NCBI RefSeq assembly: GCF_036898095.1
Contig: NC_090745.1
Coordinates: 78,594,630-78,658,629, forward strand
Reading direction: 5' to 3'
Length of the DNA stretch: 64,000 nucleotides
DNA from: Palaemon carinicauda
Taxonomy: Eukaryota > Arthropoda > Malacostraca > Decapoda > Palaemonidae
The notes under the pieces are model-generated. The model was not told the DNA's origin and searched no databases. It worked only from the letters and a program-made list of their open reading frames with translations. The translations under genes were made by a program, and so were the position numbers. Below are positions 10,190 to 27,137 of this stretch, piece after piece. Every line of letters begins with the position of its first letter. Positions within the stretch are counted from its first letter, which is position 1.

Positions 10190-13030
10190 CCTCGCATAGA
10201 TAAGGATAAGGATAAGGATAGGGAAGTGGGGAATACAGGGGAAAGGATAAGTACCCCTGGATACAATTCAGTTTATAGCCCGAAGGCAGGTACTTGGGAT
10301 GGGAAAGAATAAGGAAAAAGGGAGAAAGAGAAGTACAGGAGAAGAATAAAAGAGAGGGACAGACCCTCATGCGATATTAGATAGTATTAGAATCAGTTTG
10401 AGAAAGGAAAAGACAGGCAGGGAAAGGAAAGGTTTTTTGGTTCTAAGTCTAGCCCTTGCTACAGGAGTTCGTTCGTTTGACACCAATTTTGATGGTTGAA
10501 AAAAGGTATGATTGTTGAAAAATTATGATGATTTAATGAAATATCAATTTAAATGTTGAAATGATATTTAATGAGATTTTTTTTTCCTTTTTTTTCATTA
10601 ATCGGATGCTATATATCTGGGCCTAGGAGGATCACAATTGATCTTAGGCTCCAGTTTCCTCCACCAATTATGATTACGAACATGTTCGATAGTGAGATTT
10701 CTAGTTAGGGTGCAAAGGTCGTCATCGTCTAAAGCAAGTTGTCCCAGGTTTTCTGGCCAAGTCTGTGAAACCTGACATTAAGAGGCTCCAATTTAGAATA
10801 CAGATGTAGTTCCCTGATTTTATTGTAATAGGGAGGGCTCTCTTTGTAGGCTCTCCTCAAAGCCATATTTTGTACTGCCTGCATTTTATTTAATGAAGAT
10901 TTGCTAAGTGCTCCGAATATTATAGTGGGGTACTCTAACTGAGGTCTTACTAATGATTTATATAAACGTAGATAAGTTTTAATTGATAAATTTTTAAATC
11001 GTTTCAATTTATTAAGAGTTACTTTAGAAGCAGTTATTCTCGCCTTAACATGTGGAAGGATGCCAGACTTTTGGAAGTTACACCCAAGTATTGTTGCCTT
11101 TTGTTTGAATGGAATTCTTACATTGTCTACTATGATTTCCGCAGGATTACGAACTGAAATTGAGAGGAGCTGAAATTTGTTAACATTTGTTGTTATTTTC
11201 CATTTCCTTTCATAATTGTTAATTTTTTGTATTTCCCTGACCGTTTTTATTTGTAGCATACGTTTAATTTTATTAGGGATAGTTATTACTTGAGTGTGGT
11301 CAGCTGCAAACATGATTTGTAGACAACCTGGAATAGGAGGAGGGGTATTTTGGATGTAAAAATTATAAAGTGAAGGGGAGAGAACACTACCCTGAGGAAC
11401 TCCAGATAGTAGCGGAAACTCTGGTCCTATAAATTCTTTTATCTTAATCATGGCCACTCGATTGTCAAGAAAGTTACATAATCTGGTTGCTAAATTTGGT
11501 AGTTATGCTTATATCAACTTGTATTTAAGACCCTCGTGCCATACCTTATCGAAAGCTCGGCTGACATCTCTAGAAATTAAGTTACAACTACCTCTAAGAC
11601 TTGACTTGACAGCAATAAATTCATAAAGACGGGCTTATGCAAGTTGGGTCCCTTTGCCCCTTGTAAATCCGTATTGGTTTTTATTTGTAAGTAAATTTTC
11701 CTCAAAAAAATCCTCAAATCTTTCTTTAGTAATTTTTTCAAGAATCTTACCAGGAGTCTCTAATAAGGATATTGGTCTATAGTTAGAGACTGAGGTGAGA
11801 TCTTTGCCCTTTTTCCCTAAAAGGGAAGTAATGCTTTTTTGAAATATTCTTGCCAATAACCCATACTAAGAGTTTCATTAAAGATGTTGCAAAGAAAAGA
11901 GAGCATTGAATTTGGCAAGTTTTTAAGGATAAGTTTATTTACTTTAGAGTGGCCTGGAGCTTTGTTTTTAAAACTTTTAATTATTTTGATTATATCTTGA
12001 AGTTGGATAGGTTTGAGAAAAGGGTCATCTTCGTCAAGTCTCATAGGGTATTATACGATCAGCATGTTCACGGATTGTCTCAGTGACATGCTGCTCGTGT
12101 TGTTGGTCAAACCTTAGATTTTCTATTGGGTTTATTTTAAAGATATTGGACCAAAAGTTTCTGAAGATCAACTCCTGATCTTGGGATGAATAGATTGTTT
12201 CGTTATTATGGGTGATGTATGCTATAGGTTGAGAAGTTGAGCCTAACAGTTTTCTGATCATATTCCAAAATTTTGCAGGGTCTTTATAGTAATCTTCACA
12301 TTTATCTAAAAGAGCCTCCCAAGTTGTATTAATAAGTTCGATTGATTCTATTTTGATCCGTTCTTGTATATTATGAATGTACTCTAAGAGTTGATGTGTG
12401 GGACCTCGGTTGTTAATTATTTCTAGGGCTTGTTTATATCGGATCTGGAGTAGTTTAAGAGAATCTGTGTCTTTGATATAAGGTAAGATCCTGTGAGTTT
12501 TGAATGGGATATGGAGCTCCGATGTTCCATGATCCTCCTATACCAAAAGCTATCTTATCGTCTATGTAAGATTTATCCTTTAAGATATTATCGGGTTCGT
12601 CAAAAGTAGAGAGTCATCGAGTGTGTCCTTAAAACGTTCCCAGTTCGCATTGTTCATATCTATTGTTGGACTAGCGACTACCATAATGGGTCTCACAGTA
12701 AGCTTTAAAATAATGGGAAGATGATCTGATGTGGTTAAGGGGCCTTGAGTAATTGAATAATTGAATATGTGAAATCTATTGGAAAGAAGTATATCAGGCT
12801 TACTAGAGGTTCTTCTGTTAAAAAACGTATCAAAATCTGGGTCTAAGAACCTTATGAGGTTCCTATTCATCAGGCCGTTGATTAATGTGCCTATAGGGTT
12901 GGTTCTGTTATAACCAAGGGCTGGATGAGCTGCATTAAGATCAGCCAGCAGATAGACTGGGATGTTACGTCTCATCAATGATAAAATATCCTGCTGTGGA
13001 AATACTGGGTTTCCTGGGGGTAAATAGGTC
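10190..13030 (-). mobile_element. Decayed Jockey-like LINE (APE endonuclease + RT)
   Basis: A minus-strand non-LTR retrotransposon lacking its 5' part (ORF1 and the start of the endonuclease). The coding remnant runs from 12978 down to 10729. The 3' end is placed at a short GATAAG/CTTATC repeat at about 10196-10220, which resembles a microsatellite-like LINE tail; this boundary is inferred. The 5' break is near 13030. I see no clear target duplication. Confidence 0.7.
10729..12978 (-). pseudogene. LINE endonuclease-reverse transcriptase remnant
   Basis: Such proteins nick DNA and copy the element's RNA into the nick. The fragments, in protein order, are as follows. At 12978-12580 lies an APE endonuclease C-terminus (LLADLNAAHP and TTSDHLPIILKL). 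The segment 12261-11817 covers the RT N-terminus. At 11856-11635 are RT blocks with NYRPISLLETPGKILEK. Near 11560 motif A reads SRAFDKVWH, between stops. At 11457-10729 are SGVPQGSVLSP and motif C, which reads FAAD instead of the usual FADD, so the first catalytic Asp is lost. The frame shifts once out and back around 12044-11817, and stops interrupt it. The protein is dead. A Jockey-like assignment rests on motif style only. Confidence 0.83.
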
Positions 13031-14041
13031 GTTGCGACTATAATTGGTCCCCATACTGTCTAGAATTTTGAAAATATATCCCGTTAAAGTTATCTGTAGA
13101 CAACATTTAGATTCAAATAATTATCACTGACTCTAACAGTAAATACAATCAATCAAATGCCCCCTTGAATTGTAGCAAAGCATATTTAAAGAATAGTTAC
13201 CTAATATACGAAACACTTCAAATAAATCTTTTTTGGGGAATTAGATTAAAAGCAGGTGTGTGAATCAATTATACTTATGCTACTCCCCAAACGGAGATTA
13301 TGCTGATATTCTCGGCACTTTACTTTCTTTTACAGGCATATTTAATAAGCTTTAATAATTGCCAAATTAATAATGTTAGAAGGATGAATCTTTTTCATCG
13401 ACAAATATTCATATAAGAAAATATTACATTGCTTTTGTGAGGTTCAGTGCGGTTAAAATATATTTTTATTTTTACTGTCTGAAATAACACTGTAAAATAA
13501 TGCTTATAAGAATAAAAAGAGACAATATATACAAACTTAATTCTGAAGAACAAGTATCAACATACCAGAAATAACACTCACAGTGCTGCCGACGAAGTAG
13601 CGTTCGTAATAAAATCTCAGAAAGTGAAAGATAAAGCTAATTTTCATTTAAAAATAATACATACAATAAATGATAGGCATAAGAGACTGCCGGGACCATC
13701 ATCCGTAAGACGGCATTCGACTTCATTCCTTTTCATCACTTCAACGATGACTGTTTGGAATCTGAAGTTTAGATAAAGACTCATCTATAGTCATCCGGTT
13801 AAGATCATCTACTTATTCATAAGTTATATAATGAAGTGAAACATTACTAATTTTATATAGAATTAGACCTTAATGACCTAATATCACAATACAGGTACTG
13901 TATGTAAGGGTGTGTTGTTCATCTTCATGAAATTAATTATCCTCGGGTCTCACCAATGCCACATTATACAACTCATAACTTGTAATTATTATTTTCCGTA
14001 TGGGTGCATATATGTGCTTATATAGGTGACAAGTATGTTTG

Positions 14042-14046
<5 letters not shown>
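13031..14046. other. AT-rich non-coding stretch
   Basis: No gene, known repeat or structured element is recognisable. Confidence 0.6.

Positions 14047-14117
<71 letters not shown>
14047..14117. repeat. (GA)n microsatellite
   Basis: About 71 bp of uninterrupted GA dinucleotide. Nothing is seen in the 260 bp that follow. Confidence 0.97.
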
Positions 14118-14120
<3 letters not shown>

Positions 14121-14377
14121 TATTATCAAATTTCTCCACCCTCTATTACATATGACAGCGAGAAGATCAGCGTAATTTCAACTGCTATCAACTCTATAAA
14201 ACTTCTAAAGGATTTCCAAGGTCGTAAATAGCTTACTGCGGAGGACTTTTGTGTTGGGAGTCACCACATTTAGGTTGTAAGTAAGATTCCTTGCTTCCTT
14301 AATGGAATATTTTCACGAAATGGCGGCGAAGAAAGTAATGATACATACGGATTTTTTTAAATATTAGTATATTTAAA

Positions 14378-14555
<178 letters not shown>

Positions 14556-14852
14556 CTAGCATTTGTTATGTGAGTTAGTTGAGTTTCTCTATCAAAAATT
14601 AAAAATAGTAACGTAGTGGTTGACAAGAATCTTATGCTTATTTCACTAGAATTTATTCAAATTTGAATGATTGAAAAACGTAGAGATACGGCATGTCTAA
14701 TATCTGAGGTACTTTTCTATAATCAAGAAATCTTGGACGCATTGGTAAAAATAATGCCATCACTTATTCATAACCAAATGGGATGGGTAGAAAAGTCTTT
14801 TGAACCAAAGATCATGATTATTTGTTAATTAAGACTTGAACCAATTTCTTAT

Positions 14853-15476
14853 AGTAGTAGGTTGGCCAAGACACCAGCCACTCGCTGAGATACTACTACT
14901 AGAGAATTATTGGGTCCTTTGACTGGCCAGACAGTACTACATTGGATCCCTCTCTCTGGTTACTGCTTATTTCATCCTTGCCGACACAAGCACAGAATAG
15001 TCTGGCCTATTTTTTTACACATTTTCTTCTTTCCTCATATGTTTGACAACACTGAAACTACCAAACAATTCTTCTTGTGTCAAGAGTTTAACTACTGCAC
15101 TGTAATTGTTCAGTGGCTACTTTCCTCTTGGTAAGGGTAGAAGAGACTCCTTAGCTATGATAAGCAGCTCTTCTAGGAGAAGGACATTACAAAATCAAAC
15201 CATTGTTCTCTAGCCTCTGTACCATGGTCTTCCACTGTCTTCGGTTAGAGATCTCCTGCTGGAGGGTACACTCGATCACAGTATTCTATCTGGTTTCTCT
15301 TCCTCTCGTTATTTTGTTTTTATAGCTTACATATGTAAGATTTATTTGAACGTTATTATTGTTCTTAAACTTCTCGTAGTTTATCATTATTTCCTTTCCT
15401 CACTGGGCTATTTTCCCTGTTGGAGCCCTTTCGCTTATAGAGTCCCGCTTTTCCAAATAGGGTTGTAGCTTAGCAA

Positions 15477-15477
<1 letters not shown>
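14853..15477 (+). mobile_element. Dispersed LINE-tail-like repeat, copy 2 (longest)
   Basis: This is the longest copy of the repeat family also seen at 8131 and 61244. Its last part (about 15400-15477, ending GGGTTGTAGCTTAGC) is the reverse complement of the start of those copies, and it runs straight into (TAA)n. The orientation with a (TAA)n 3' tail fits retroposition. A 74-codon open frame at 14910-15134 shows no protein signature. The 5' limit (GTAGTAGGTTGGCC near 14853) is a best guess. Confidence 0.68.

Positions 15478-15514
<37 letters not shown>
15478..15514. repeat. (TAA)n microsatellite
   Basis: About 12 TAA units continuous with the 3' end of the element at 14853-15477. Confidence 0.95.
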
Positions 15515-15515
<1 letters not shown>

Positions 15516-16380
15516 TAAAAATTCTAGAGTAAACATCTATCATAGTACATTTTACCTTTAATATATGCACTTGTTTGTCTGTTGATGTAATTTCCTTTGG
15601 TTTTTCCTATCTTGGATAGCAAATGAACCTTCTAACGTTGATAATATAGCACAATTTGAATCTTGTGTTGTTTTTGGGGAACTCGTGGCAGGGAAATCTT
15701 GAAGTATTTGCGTTCTTAATGTCTCTGGAGATTTAGAGCTGTATCCCATAGAGGTTTGAAATAACTAATTGTGTTTACTATAAAGGGCAGTGGATGTACG
15801 CAATGTTCTCATTTATTATTGGCATAAAGATTTGAGGCCTTCTTTTTAGATTGTATTATGCAATATACATTAGTGAAGGTGTTTGATGGGATCAACTTTA
15901 TAATTGCAATGAATTAATGATAAACATTAAGCCTGATTGCTTGGGCTTGAGCTGTATTATATGAAGCAGATTCAGAATTTAATCTCTGTAGTATTATATA
16001 TATAAAACATTCATCTTTTTATTGGTCATTATGAGTCTATTATAAAGTTTGCTAATGGTCTAATAATGGACCTCACTGTTTGATTAATTTTCTACAGCAT
16101 AAAGGCAACAGCTTAGTCGCCAATGAGATGCCGCTAGAGTGTATTGCATAAACGCACAGTAAGAGGATGACGGCCATAATTCTACTACTGCAGCAACAAG
16201 ATTGATAGTCTCTTTATATTAAAACACTTACAAAATGTAAAATGTTCATTGTTTGCATATTCTGTTAACATTTGATTTCTGATATCAAATTATGGGTACT
16301 TTGACTATAATGTTTAACTTGGCATTAGTAAAATCAATAGTATTTGAATAAATACGGGGCAATGAATTTATATAAATATG

Positions 16381-16386
<6 letters not shown>
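15515..16386. other. Non-coding stretch, no gene seen
   Basis: A 63-codon minus-strand open frame at 15558-15749 has no recognisable family. Nothing else stands out. Confidence 0.5.
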
Positions 16387-16612
<226 letters not shown>

Positions 16613-17538
16613 GGTATAGAAATAAATTTTAGAAATTTAGATAAAAAAACATATAAATATCATATAACATTTTCCTGTGAAGCCAATAAACGTCATATTC
16701 ATTCAACTCATGTCAATGGAAAGTGCAAAAGGGAGCAGAGGACCCACATTAAAAAGGAAATACTTCCAATTTCAATGAAATTTAAACATTTTGTATTACA
16801 TAATGTATAATAAATATTTCCAGAATTTCAGTTCCATTTGTTAATTGTAAGGGGCGGAAAGTGGGCAGAAGACCCACGAAAATTCAATCATTAGAAATAC
16901 ATGCACTCCAACCTTTAATAGAAGACAGTGGGGAGGAAATACTTGAGGTTCTAAAGAATTTAGAAATTCTATAAGATAGTTAACTGCTTTATTTCACCGA
17001 TTTTAGAATGAACAGATTTATATATGAAAGAATTTTCCGGAATTGAATCTAAAAGTTTATCCTTAATATCATTTACTGTTATATTTTTGGTGCCAAAATT
17101 GCCCTTTCAACTATTCAGACGAGGAAACAATTATTTTTTTTTTAAATAGTTCTTAATTGATGGAAATATCATGAGAAATAGTTAAATCCCAATTACCAAA
17201 CTCCTTTGTAAAACCCTTAACCGAAGACAAATTACCTAGATATAACAAACGAAAGTCTATATCTTTGTCGAACTGATGTATTCAGCTTGATACTTACTTG
17301 CATCATAAGAAATGGAATTGGAAACTTTCCGATGAATAGTATCAAATATGCCTAGCTACGCCATAAGGAATTTTCATTTAAAAGTATCTATAAAGCATAT
17401 ATTAGACATCTACCATTTAAAAAACACGACTGTACCCTCCAAAAATTAGTAGTTTAACAGATAAAATTGTAATAGAAAAAATAATTTAATCCCTCATCCT
17501 TGATAAATCAGCATATGTTGGTATGACACATTGGAGAA
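16613..17538. other. AT-rich non-coding stretch
   Basis: No gene or recognisable element. It could contain the decayed 3' UTR of the LINE that follows on the minus strand. Confidence 0.5.
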
Positions 17539-18760
17539 TCATATAAAAAGAGGATGATCACTATAAGCTGGATCCTTAGAAATGGTTAAAGTCACATATG
17601 TGATCTGGTTCATTGGTTTTGCTCTAAGCCAAGAAGAGAAGAGACTGGTAAGATTTTTCATTATTTTTCCATCTAGTGCTATGTACAGGATGATACAGTC
17701 TGGGATGACCAGAATGAAAAGGATGGTCAGAATTATGAACAATCTTATGCAACATGCATAAAGAATTAACCGAACGACGGTGCCAAAGATTAATATCCAG
17801 ATTAGGAATAAGAAATTTAATAGACCGCAAGTTCTTTTCAAGCAAATTCAGATGAAATTCAGCAGCTAAAGGGCAGACAGGAGACAGGAGAACAATACTT
17901 GAAACAAGGCAGTATGAAAACATTAAGATATTTTTTTCGGAATTGGTTGATCACCGAAAAACTTGAAGACTTTCTCAGTAAGGCATTTGTTTTTGCAATT
18001 AAAGACGAATCACATTGAATGTGGTTCTCAAAACTAAATTTGCAATCAAGAATCATACCTAAAATTCTATGGAAATCATACAAAGTTGAAGAAACATTAT
18101 CAACGAAGAGATCTGGATGTTGAGGGGCTACTGTCCGCGACCTACTTACAATCAAACTTTAAAGTTTTCTTAGGATTCAACTTTATACCCCATAATTTGC
18201 ACCATGCACCATGGAACTGAGGCAGAGATTATCATCATCTGCATGTGTGACACGCTTGTTTTCTAGCCCAAATCACATAACATGTGTAAAAAGTAGGTAA
18301 AGTAATGAGGCAAGAATATCACCCTAAGGAATACCAGTTATCACACTCCTATATTCACTATAGTACCCACAGATAACTACTCTGCAACCGATTACTTATA
18401 AATTCAGCAATGATGTTAAGAAAATACCCACCTACTTCCAGCTGTTTGAGTCTGAAAACAAGGCTTTAATGATCATCGTGCTCGAAGAAGCACTGGAATC
18501 AAGGCCAATCATTAGAACTTCCTGACCACAATCAAGAAAGTTATATATAACATTGGAGATTGTAAAAAGAACATCACATGCTTCCAGACCTTTGCAAAAG
18601 CTAAATTACAACTGAGGGTATAGATGCTTATCTTCAGCATACCTATTTAGAAGTTTTGCCAAAAGACTCCTTCAAGTTTTGAAGAAGGGCAGCCTCTCGA
18701 AGAATTTAATGGTATTTATTTGTAAAGGAACTTCCTTGGAAAATTATCATCAGCATCTTG
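17539..18760 (-). pseudogene. Decayed Jockey-like LINE reverse transcriptase
   Basis: A 5'-truncated minus-strand non-LTR remnant. From about 18700 downward I can read RT pieces in shifting frames. A motif-A-like LDSSAS lies near 18500, and an ITGIP-stop-G block, equivalent to SGVPQG, lies near 18330. VSRSRTVAPQHP near 18150 and LGMILDCKFSFENHI near 18050 form the RT thumb/connection. IPNLDINLWHRRSVNSLC near 17760 matches the C-terminal region of this LINE type. Many stops and frameshifts make it a fossil. No boundaries or target duplication are clear. Confidence 0.75.

Positions 18761-21644
<2,884 letters not shown>

Positions 21645-21712
<68 letters not shown>
21645..21712. repeat. (GA)n microsatellite
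   Basis: About 68 bp of GA dinucleotide. The 337 bp between it and the next GA tract show nothing recognisable. Confidence 0.96.
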
Positions 21713-21715
<3 letters not shown>

Positions 21716-22049
21716 CGAGTTCTCCTTACCCCATGACGACGAGGCATAAAGATTTACGTATACTTTTCTCTCTTTTTATGATTAATGTAAGTTTTACTAG
21801 TTCACTCAATGAATGAGATTGTGCAATATTAATCTTGGCTGTTAAAAAAACCTGGTGAATCAGAAAGCAATCTCTTGAAGAAAGTGTTGAAGAAATCATT
21901 AGCTCGTAACTTGAAGTGATGTCAATCACACCTTTACAGCTCACCAGAAATGAATATTAAAATAAAACTGAAAAAATTTCAGGCCAGTGATTTTGATTGA
22001 AATAGAAAGCATCTCGTCACTCATCAGAATAGGAAACCGAGTATTCCAA

Positions 22050-22170
<121 letters not shown>

Positions 22171-22405
22171 GAGTTGGGAAATATTGTTCATATCATTTCC
22201 ATAATACAGCACTTAACCGAAATTTGTGTAAATAGCATTATCCAAAAGCAAAGAATAGCCTATCAGAAATACTGTAGACTGTAGTCGCTCGGCTTTCCCT
22301 TTCTTCAAGCGCATGCCTCTTTGTGCATTATTTTCCTTGTTAGATTCGAAGTAATAGCTCTGGAAAAGTCAGGTTTGACAACCATATTATGGTCACTGTA
22401 TAATA

Positions 22406-22675
22406 GCTGGGTCAATTTCATAAGTTCCGTGACCACTGAGAGCGGAGGTACTTTTCTCATTGGATTTGACTTTTTGGAGGGATAAAAAAGAAATTTAGGC
22501 CCCATGCCCCTGTCAAAAGTGTGGGCATAACTTTTGAGAGCTCTGAATTCAAAAGGGCCGCTGTCGCCAGTTCAAAAAATTAACTTTTACCTGGTTTGGC
22601 TTAGAGTGCTGTACAAAATATGTTTTATGGGATTTTTTGGCATGGGAAATTCATCTCTGATGTTATTTTATTGAT
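22406..22675 (+). repeat. Left TIR of the FEN-like element
   Basis: It is the reverse complement of 27138-27406 with scattered differences. Shared blocks include TTTCATAAGTTCCGTG, TTTTTGGAGGGATAAAAAAG and TGTGGGCATAACTTTTGAGA. Confidence 0.9.
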
Positions 22676-22702
22676 TTGAAATGTTTTTCATATTTGAATT
22701 CA

Positions 22703-25700
22703 CTAGGAGTCGTCATCAGGTGGGAGGTGAATCGTACTCTTCTTCATTTTTTGCCACTTGGAAGCCCTTGCTTGCCAGCAAGCAGCATCTGCCTTTTCAC
22801 CATAAATACAAGACAGTAAAATGGTCTTCATATCAGCTCTGATACTATCCTCCAAGTCGATGCTTTCACCAATTCGTCCCAGGAGCTTTCTCACCTCGGG
22901 ATCAGAGATCACCGTCTCCCTCACCTTCTTCTTTCCATGGTCATAGAAGCCTGATTTATGATCACTGCCAGTGATCACATGGAGAGGAATGATGATCTGT
23001 GAGACTTCTTCTGGTAGCATGTCATGGCAGTTGATAAAGACATGCTTGCGTTTGATAAGTAGATCACCAGGGAGTTGCTGTGAGACATATGCTGTTTGAA
23101 CGTACACATCTGTATCTTCACTGTCAAGTACAACTGCCCCATTAAAGTTCCCCGTCCTGAGCTTGGCATAGGTAGAGAACGTCATTGTGTCAGCCTCTGG
23201 ATGTCTGAAAATAAAGTCTATGTTTGCCACACCAGTGCTCATATTGGTTGCTCTTTCTTCCTAACATTAGATTATTCCACAACACATCATAGAAGCTTGT
23301 GCTTTCAGCTGTTCCCTGAGGAGCTTTTGCAGTCTGATCTTGTTCCCTGATCTGACCATCAGTTGGTTATATTCATCAGTTCCTGGGAATGTGTCTGTGG
23401 GCTTTGTAAAAACGTTTGGAATTTGTGAATGTTTTGCTGCCCTTCGATCGTGCTCTTCATCCTTGATGCTGAAAGGAAAGTCTTACTTGTTGTTGATAAG
23501 AATGATGTAAGGGCTTGCATTGGCATGGTGTGAGAAAATGATCTTGCAGATCTTTTCTAGATTGTCCTTCCAGCAGTACTTTGAGCCGTGTCGCGTCTTT
23601 GCCTATCGGTCCTCGAGTGTGAGAGTGGCTAGCCGCCGGATCATACCCATGTCAACAATGCTGATGTACTTTTCTGGTTATTGAACAACTGGGTCAAGGT
23701 TAAACTGATCCAAGAGCTTGCTCTTCATTGTTTTGCGCATTGACCCGTCTGCATTGTACAGAGACAAGCACTCCTCAGTCAGTGTCCCCTCAAGGGCTGA
23801 CTCAAGTGGGAGCATGCCTGATCCTTCTGCAAGGTCCACCAGGGCCGCCAGACCTGACCTCTCCATCTGAGCCACTTTCATAGGCGTACCTGCTGGTGCA
23901 CAAATCTGTTCTGTTCACTGACAAAGCTTTGCATTTTATTCTTGTGGATGGTTGCAGTGAGAGGCTGTATCTTCATGAATACTCGCTCATTCAGGAGAGT
24001 TTCAACCTCATCTTGGCCCTCTTGAAAAGCAGTGTTGAAGTCTTGTACTAGCTGTAGAGAAGCAACCAGACCAGACTGCATTGACCTCAGTGAAGGTGAT
24101 GAGTTATCAAATGGTTCAGTGCTAAATTCTTTCATGCAGTGCTGTAGATCCTGAACTGCTTGTTCATCCTTCTTCATCCTCGCTGATTGACACTCAACAT
24201 GTTTCCTGTTGCGACGCTTACATTTGACATTCTGCTTCACTACAGCCTTCACTCTGGCCACATTGTTTACATTCCTTATTGTAGATAAAAGTTGCTTCTC
24301 GTTTTGCAAAAGGCAAAGCCATCCTTGTTTCAACTTAGAGTTCAGATTCATGGTTGTTTCGATCTAGAGGTCAAATGGTTGACAGGAGTAGGGTAGACCT
24401 GTCAGAGACTGGGCAAAGTGATTGTTAAAGAATTCCTTTTGCTCATTTGACAAAGAAGACGACATTGCCAAGTAATCTGGCAGCCACCTTCCATAATCAT
24501 GGTTGTTGTATGGCAACATGTTGTATGTTGAGGATATGTACGCCTGTCCATTTCTGGCATGGCAAGCTTCAAGATTCTGTACAAGAGGGTCTGACATCTC
24601 TATGAACTAAAGCCAAAAGTCCTTCATGTCGGTACCAGGTTTCTCATAAACTCTGTTGATCAAAGTCTTCATGTCATCGTCATTTACAAGGTCAGAGTGA
24701 GCTTCATGAAGTGCCTCTTGTGTTTCGGTGAGTGCGTTACGCAGAATATCCAGTTTCTCTTTCACATTTTCTGACAGTTCCTCATGCTCAAGAATGTCTC
24801 TTAGCCGAAGGTAGATAAGAGCCTCTCTCCAAGCCATGATGCAGCGTACACCACGCCTGTAATGTTTGCCTTGTAGTGCTTGGCCCACAGATCCATCTAT
24901 CACCACTCCTGCTGATACCAGAGTGTCTGCCATCCCAGAGCTCTTGAATCTCTTATATATAGCATGCATGTACAACATCTGTTGGTGGAAAGAACCAATG
25001 ATTGGGGTGATATTCTTAAACAATTCTAGATTCCCTGCCTTGAGTTGGACAATTGTCTTATAGGTGGGCAGATCTCCAATGAGAAAGAAAAATGGGATAT
25101 TCTTCTTGCGCATTGTTTCCACTAGCTTTGTCATGATATCATGTATCCCTGATTTGCTTGGGGGTTCATCATAGGTGGTGTGAAAGTAGGCCTTGCTCTT
25201 GTTGGGTGGTGGACAGCGGCAGGATTGGGCACCACTGTATGCTGGAACCCGTTGCTCATGTGGTAGGGGTCTTGTACCGTCATTGTTGGTGCAAGACAAT
25301 ACATGTATAACAGAGCGAACACATTGCGGAGCTGTGCCATTCACTCGTGGGTTTACCCAGGCACGAATTAGTGGCTCGCTGGTACTGCCAGGGGGGAATC
25401 TGTATTGTTGAACATGTGTGATTTCTCCACATTTTCTTGTCAGCTGTTCAGAGATATGCTTCTTGGCAAGCCTGGCAAAAGGCACTTCTTATGGTTTCCT
25501 TTCGTAGCTTTCTGGCTGCATGAACATGACATTAGTTCTGTGAGCGCCTGCTGCACTGCCTGTCATAGTATCCAACTTGAAGTTGTTGTTGTCAACAATG
25601 ACAACGGCCGGCTTGCTATCTGTGATATCTGGTGGGCAGGTGCCTGATACCCCAACATCCTTAAGTGCCACTGGTCATAGAGGAGAAGTGCATCTGAGTA

Positions 25701-26981
25701 GCTGATGCAGACACCACTCTTGTGAAGTGCGTCCACCAGGTCTTTACTCCTTGTCATACCATGAAAAGTGAGGCCAAGCTTAACTGCAGTTGAGGTGCGC
25801 TGTCCAGTGACATGGTAGGTGATTATGGAGGCCAGACTGAGTGTGGCAGGACTGAGATCAACAGTTTTTCTTGTAGGTTGTTATAACAAGGTCAACAATT
25901 GCAGTAGTTGCTCACATATCTCTTCAGCTTCTTCGAGATGGTCAATGCCAGGTGGCCATGGGACAGTAGATGTGTCTTTGATCTTCTTTGACAGGCGTGG
26001 GGCTAGGTTTTGAATGAGCTGCTCATCAGTGATGTCAAGGGACAACATAGCAGCCTCAATATAGTCACCCCCTCCCGCGGTGTTATACACCCATGGACTC
26101 TTGTTCTTTGCATTTCCTTCTTGGAAACCAATTTTGTCCTGATACTCATTTAGGAGCAGACGTTTGATGAAGGACAACTTAACTTCGCCCACTGGATAAT
26201 CATAGTCACTGACAATACATTTGTAGTTTGCTAAAAGAGACTGCACTGAACGGATCTCACGCTCAGCAAAGTTGATGGTATCCACGTGTCTAAAGATCCA
26301 ATTCTTCACCTCTGACAGAGGCACATTCTGAAGATGCATTCCTTTGCTTTGTTCAAACTTCAGGTGGCTTACACACTTTCTTCAGCAGTTATGGTGATAC
26401 ATAATGTCTGTTGCAAAAGGGTCTGACAGCGCTGATGTGGACTCAACAAATTGTGAGAGACGATCCTGCAACTCTTCATATTCTATTAAAACTGTGTGGC
26501 GTTTGAAGGAGAGCCATGCCAAGTGTGTGTTGATTCTGAACATCTTGCCCTTTACTCTATTTGGATGCTTCGTGTCCTCATCCTTCATACGCCATACACA
26601 TTTTGTGTTCTCGATGAGTGATCCACCCACAGAAGAACGCAGACGCTTAGCAGGCAATAGTCCCTCTGTCTCATCATCACACAGAGCTGGCATTTCAGAA
26701 CTTGATGTTTGACTTGTACTTGGAACAAGGTCACTTTCGTTCCGTTGCCGTCGTCGAGACTTTTCAACCTTGTCTGAAGATGGGATTGATATGTAGCATC
26801 CTTGGTGCATGTAATAATTTGCTGGTCCATCTTGCCATGAAATGGTGCCGTAAATTTCGCCATACCTATCAAGTCCTGCCCATCTTTTAGACTTTGACTC
26901 TAGAGACTCCCACTTTCCTTGGCTGATGGTATCTGAGGACTTACAAGTCTTTCCACATTTCAGTACACATTCATATGACAT
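22703..26981 (-). pseudogene. Fused RNase H-like transposase and FEN1/PIN-like nuclease
   Basis: Read from 26981 downward. The N-terminus has a Cys cluster (ECVLKCGKTC) that may bind zinc. Near 25595 comes VVIVDNNNF followed by TMTGSAAGAHRTN, then IGDLPTYKT near 25070 and IGSFHQQMLYMHAIYK near 24990. This order resembles a DDE/RNase H-fold transposase family of the DUF6589 kind. The C-terminal part has YISIVDMG (23650), KDEEHDRRAAKH (23455), HPEADTM (23190), DSEDTDVYV (23110) and ITGSDHKSGFYDHGKKK (22950). These match, in order, the N-terminal Asp, the arginine region, the EA(D/E) motif, the EDxD motif and the GxD...GxGxKK helix-hairpin-helix of FEN1/XPG nucleases. Stops interrupt the frame near 26380, 25864, 25486, 24604, 24362, 23672, 23585, 23486 and 23260. 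Frameshifts lie near 25665 and 23880. Both domain assignments are by eye. Confidence 0.72.
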
Positions 26982-27137
26982 CTTGCTGACAATATCTATA
27001 TGAAATGTCTTGAGTATTCCGCTAATTCAGTCTTGATCCTCTTTTAATAGCATGGAAGTAAAGAAGCAGAACCACACACATTGACCTGACACAAAAGAAA
27101 ACGCTCTTAGCGGGGTGAATATGAAAAACAGGTCAAG

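Noticed and set aside
14910..15134. 74-codon open frame in the dispersed repeat
   Set aside because: It lies within a retroposon-like non-coding repeat and shows no protein family signature.
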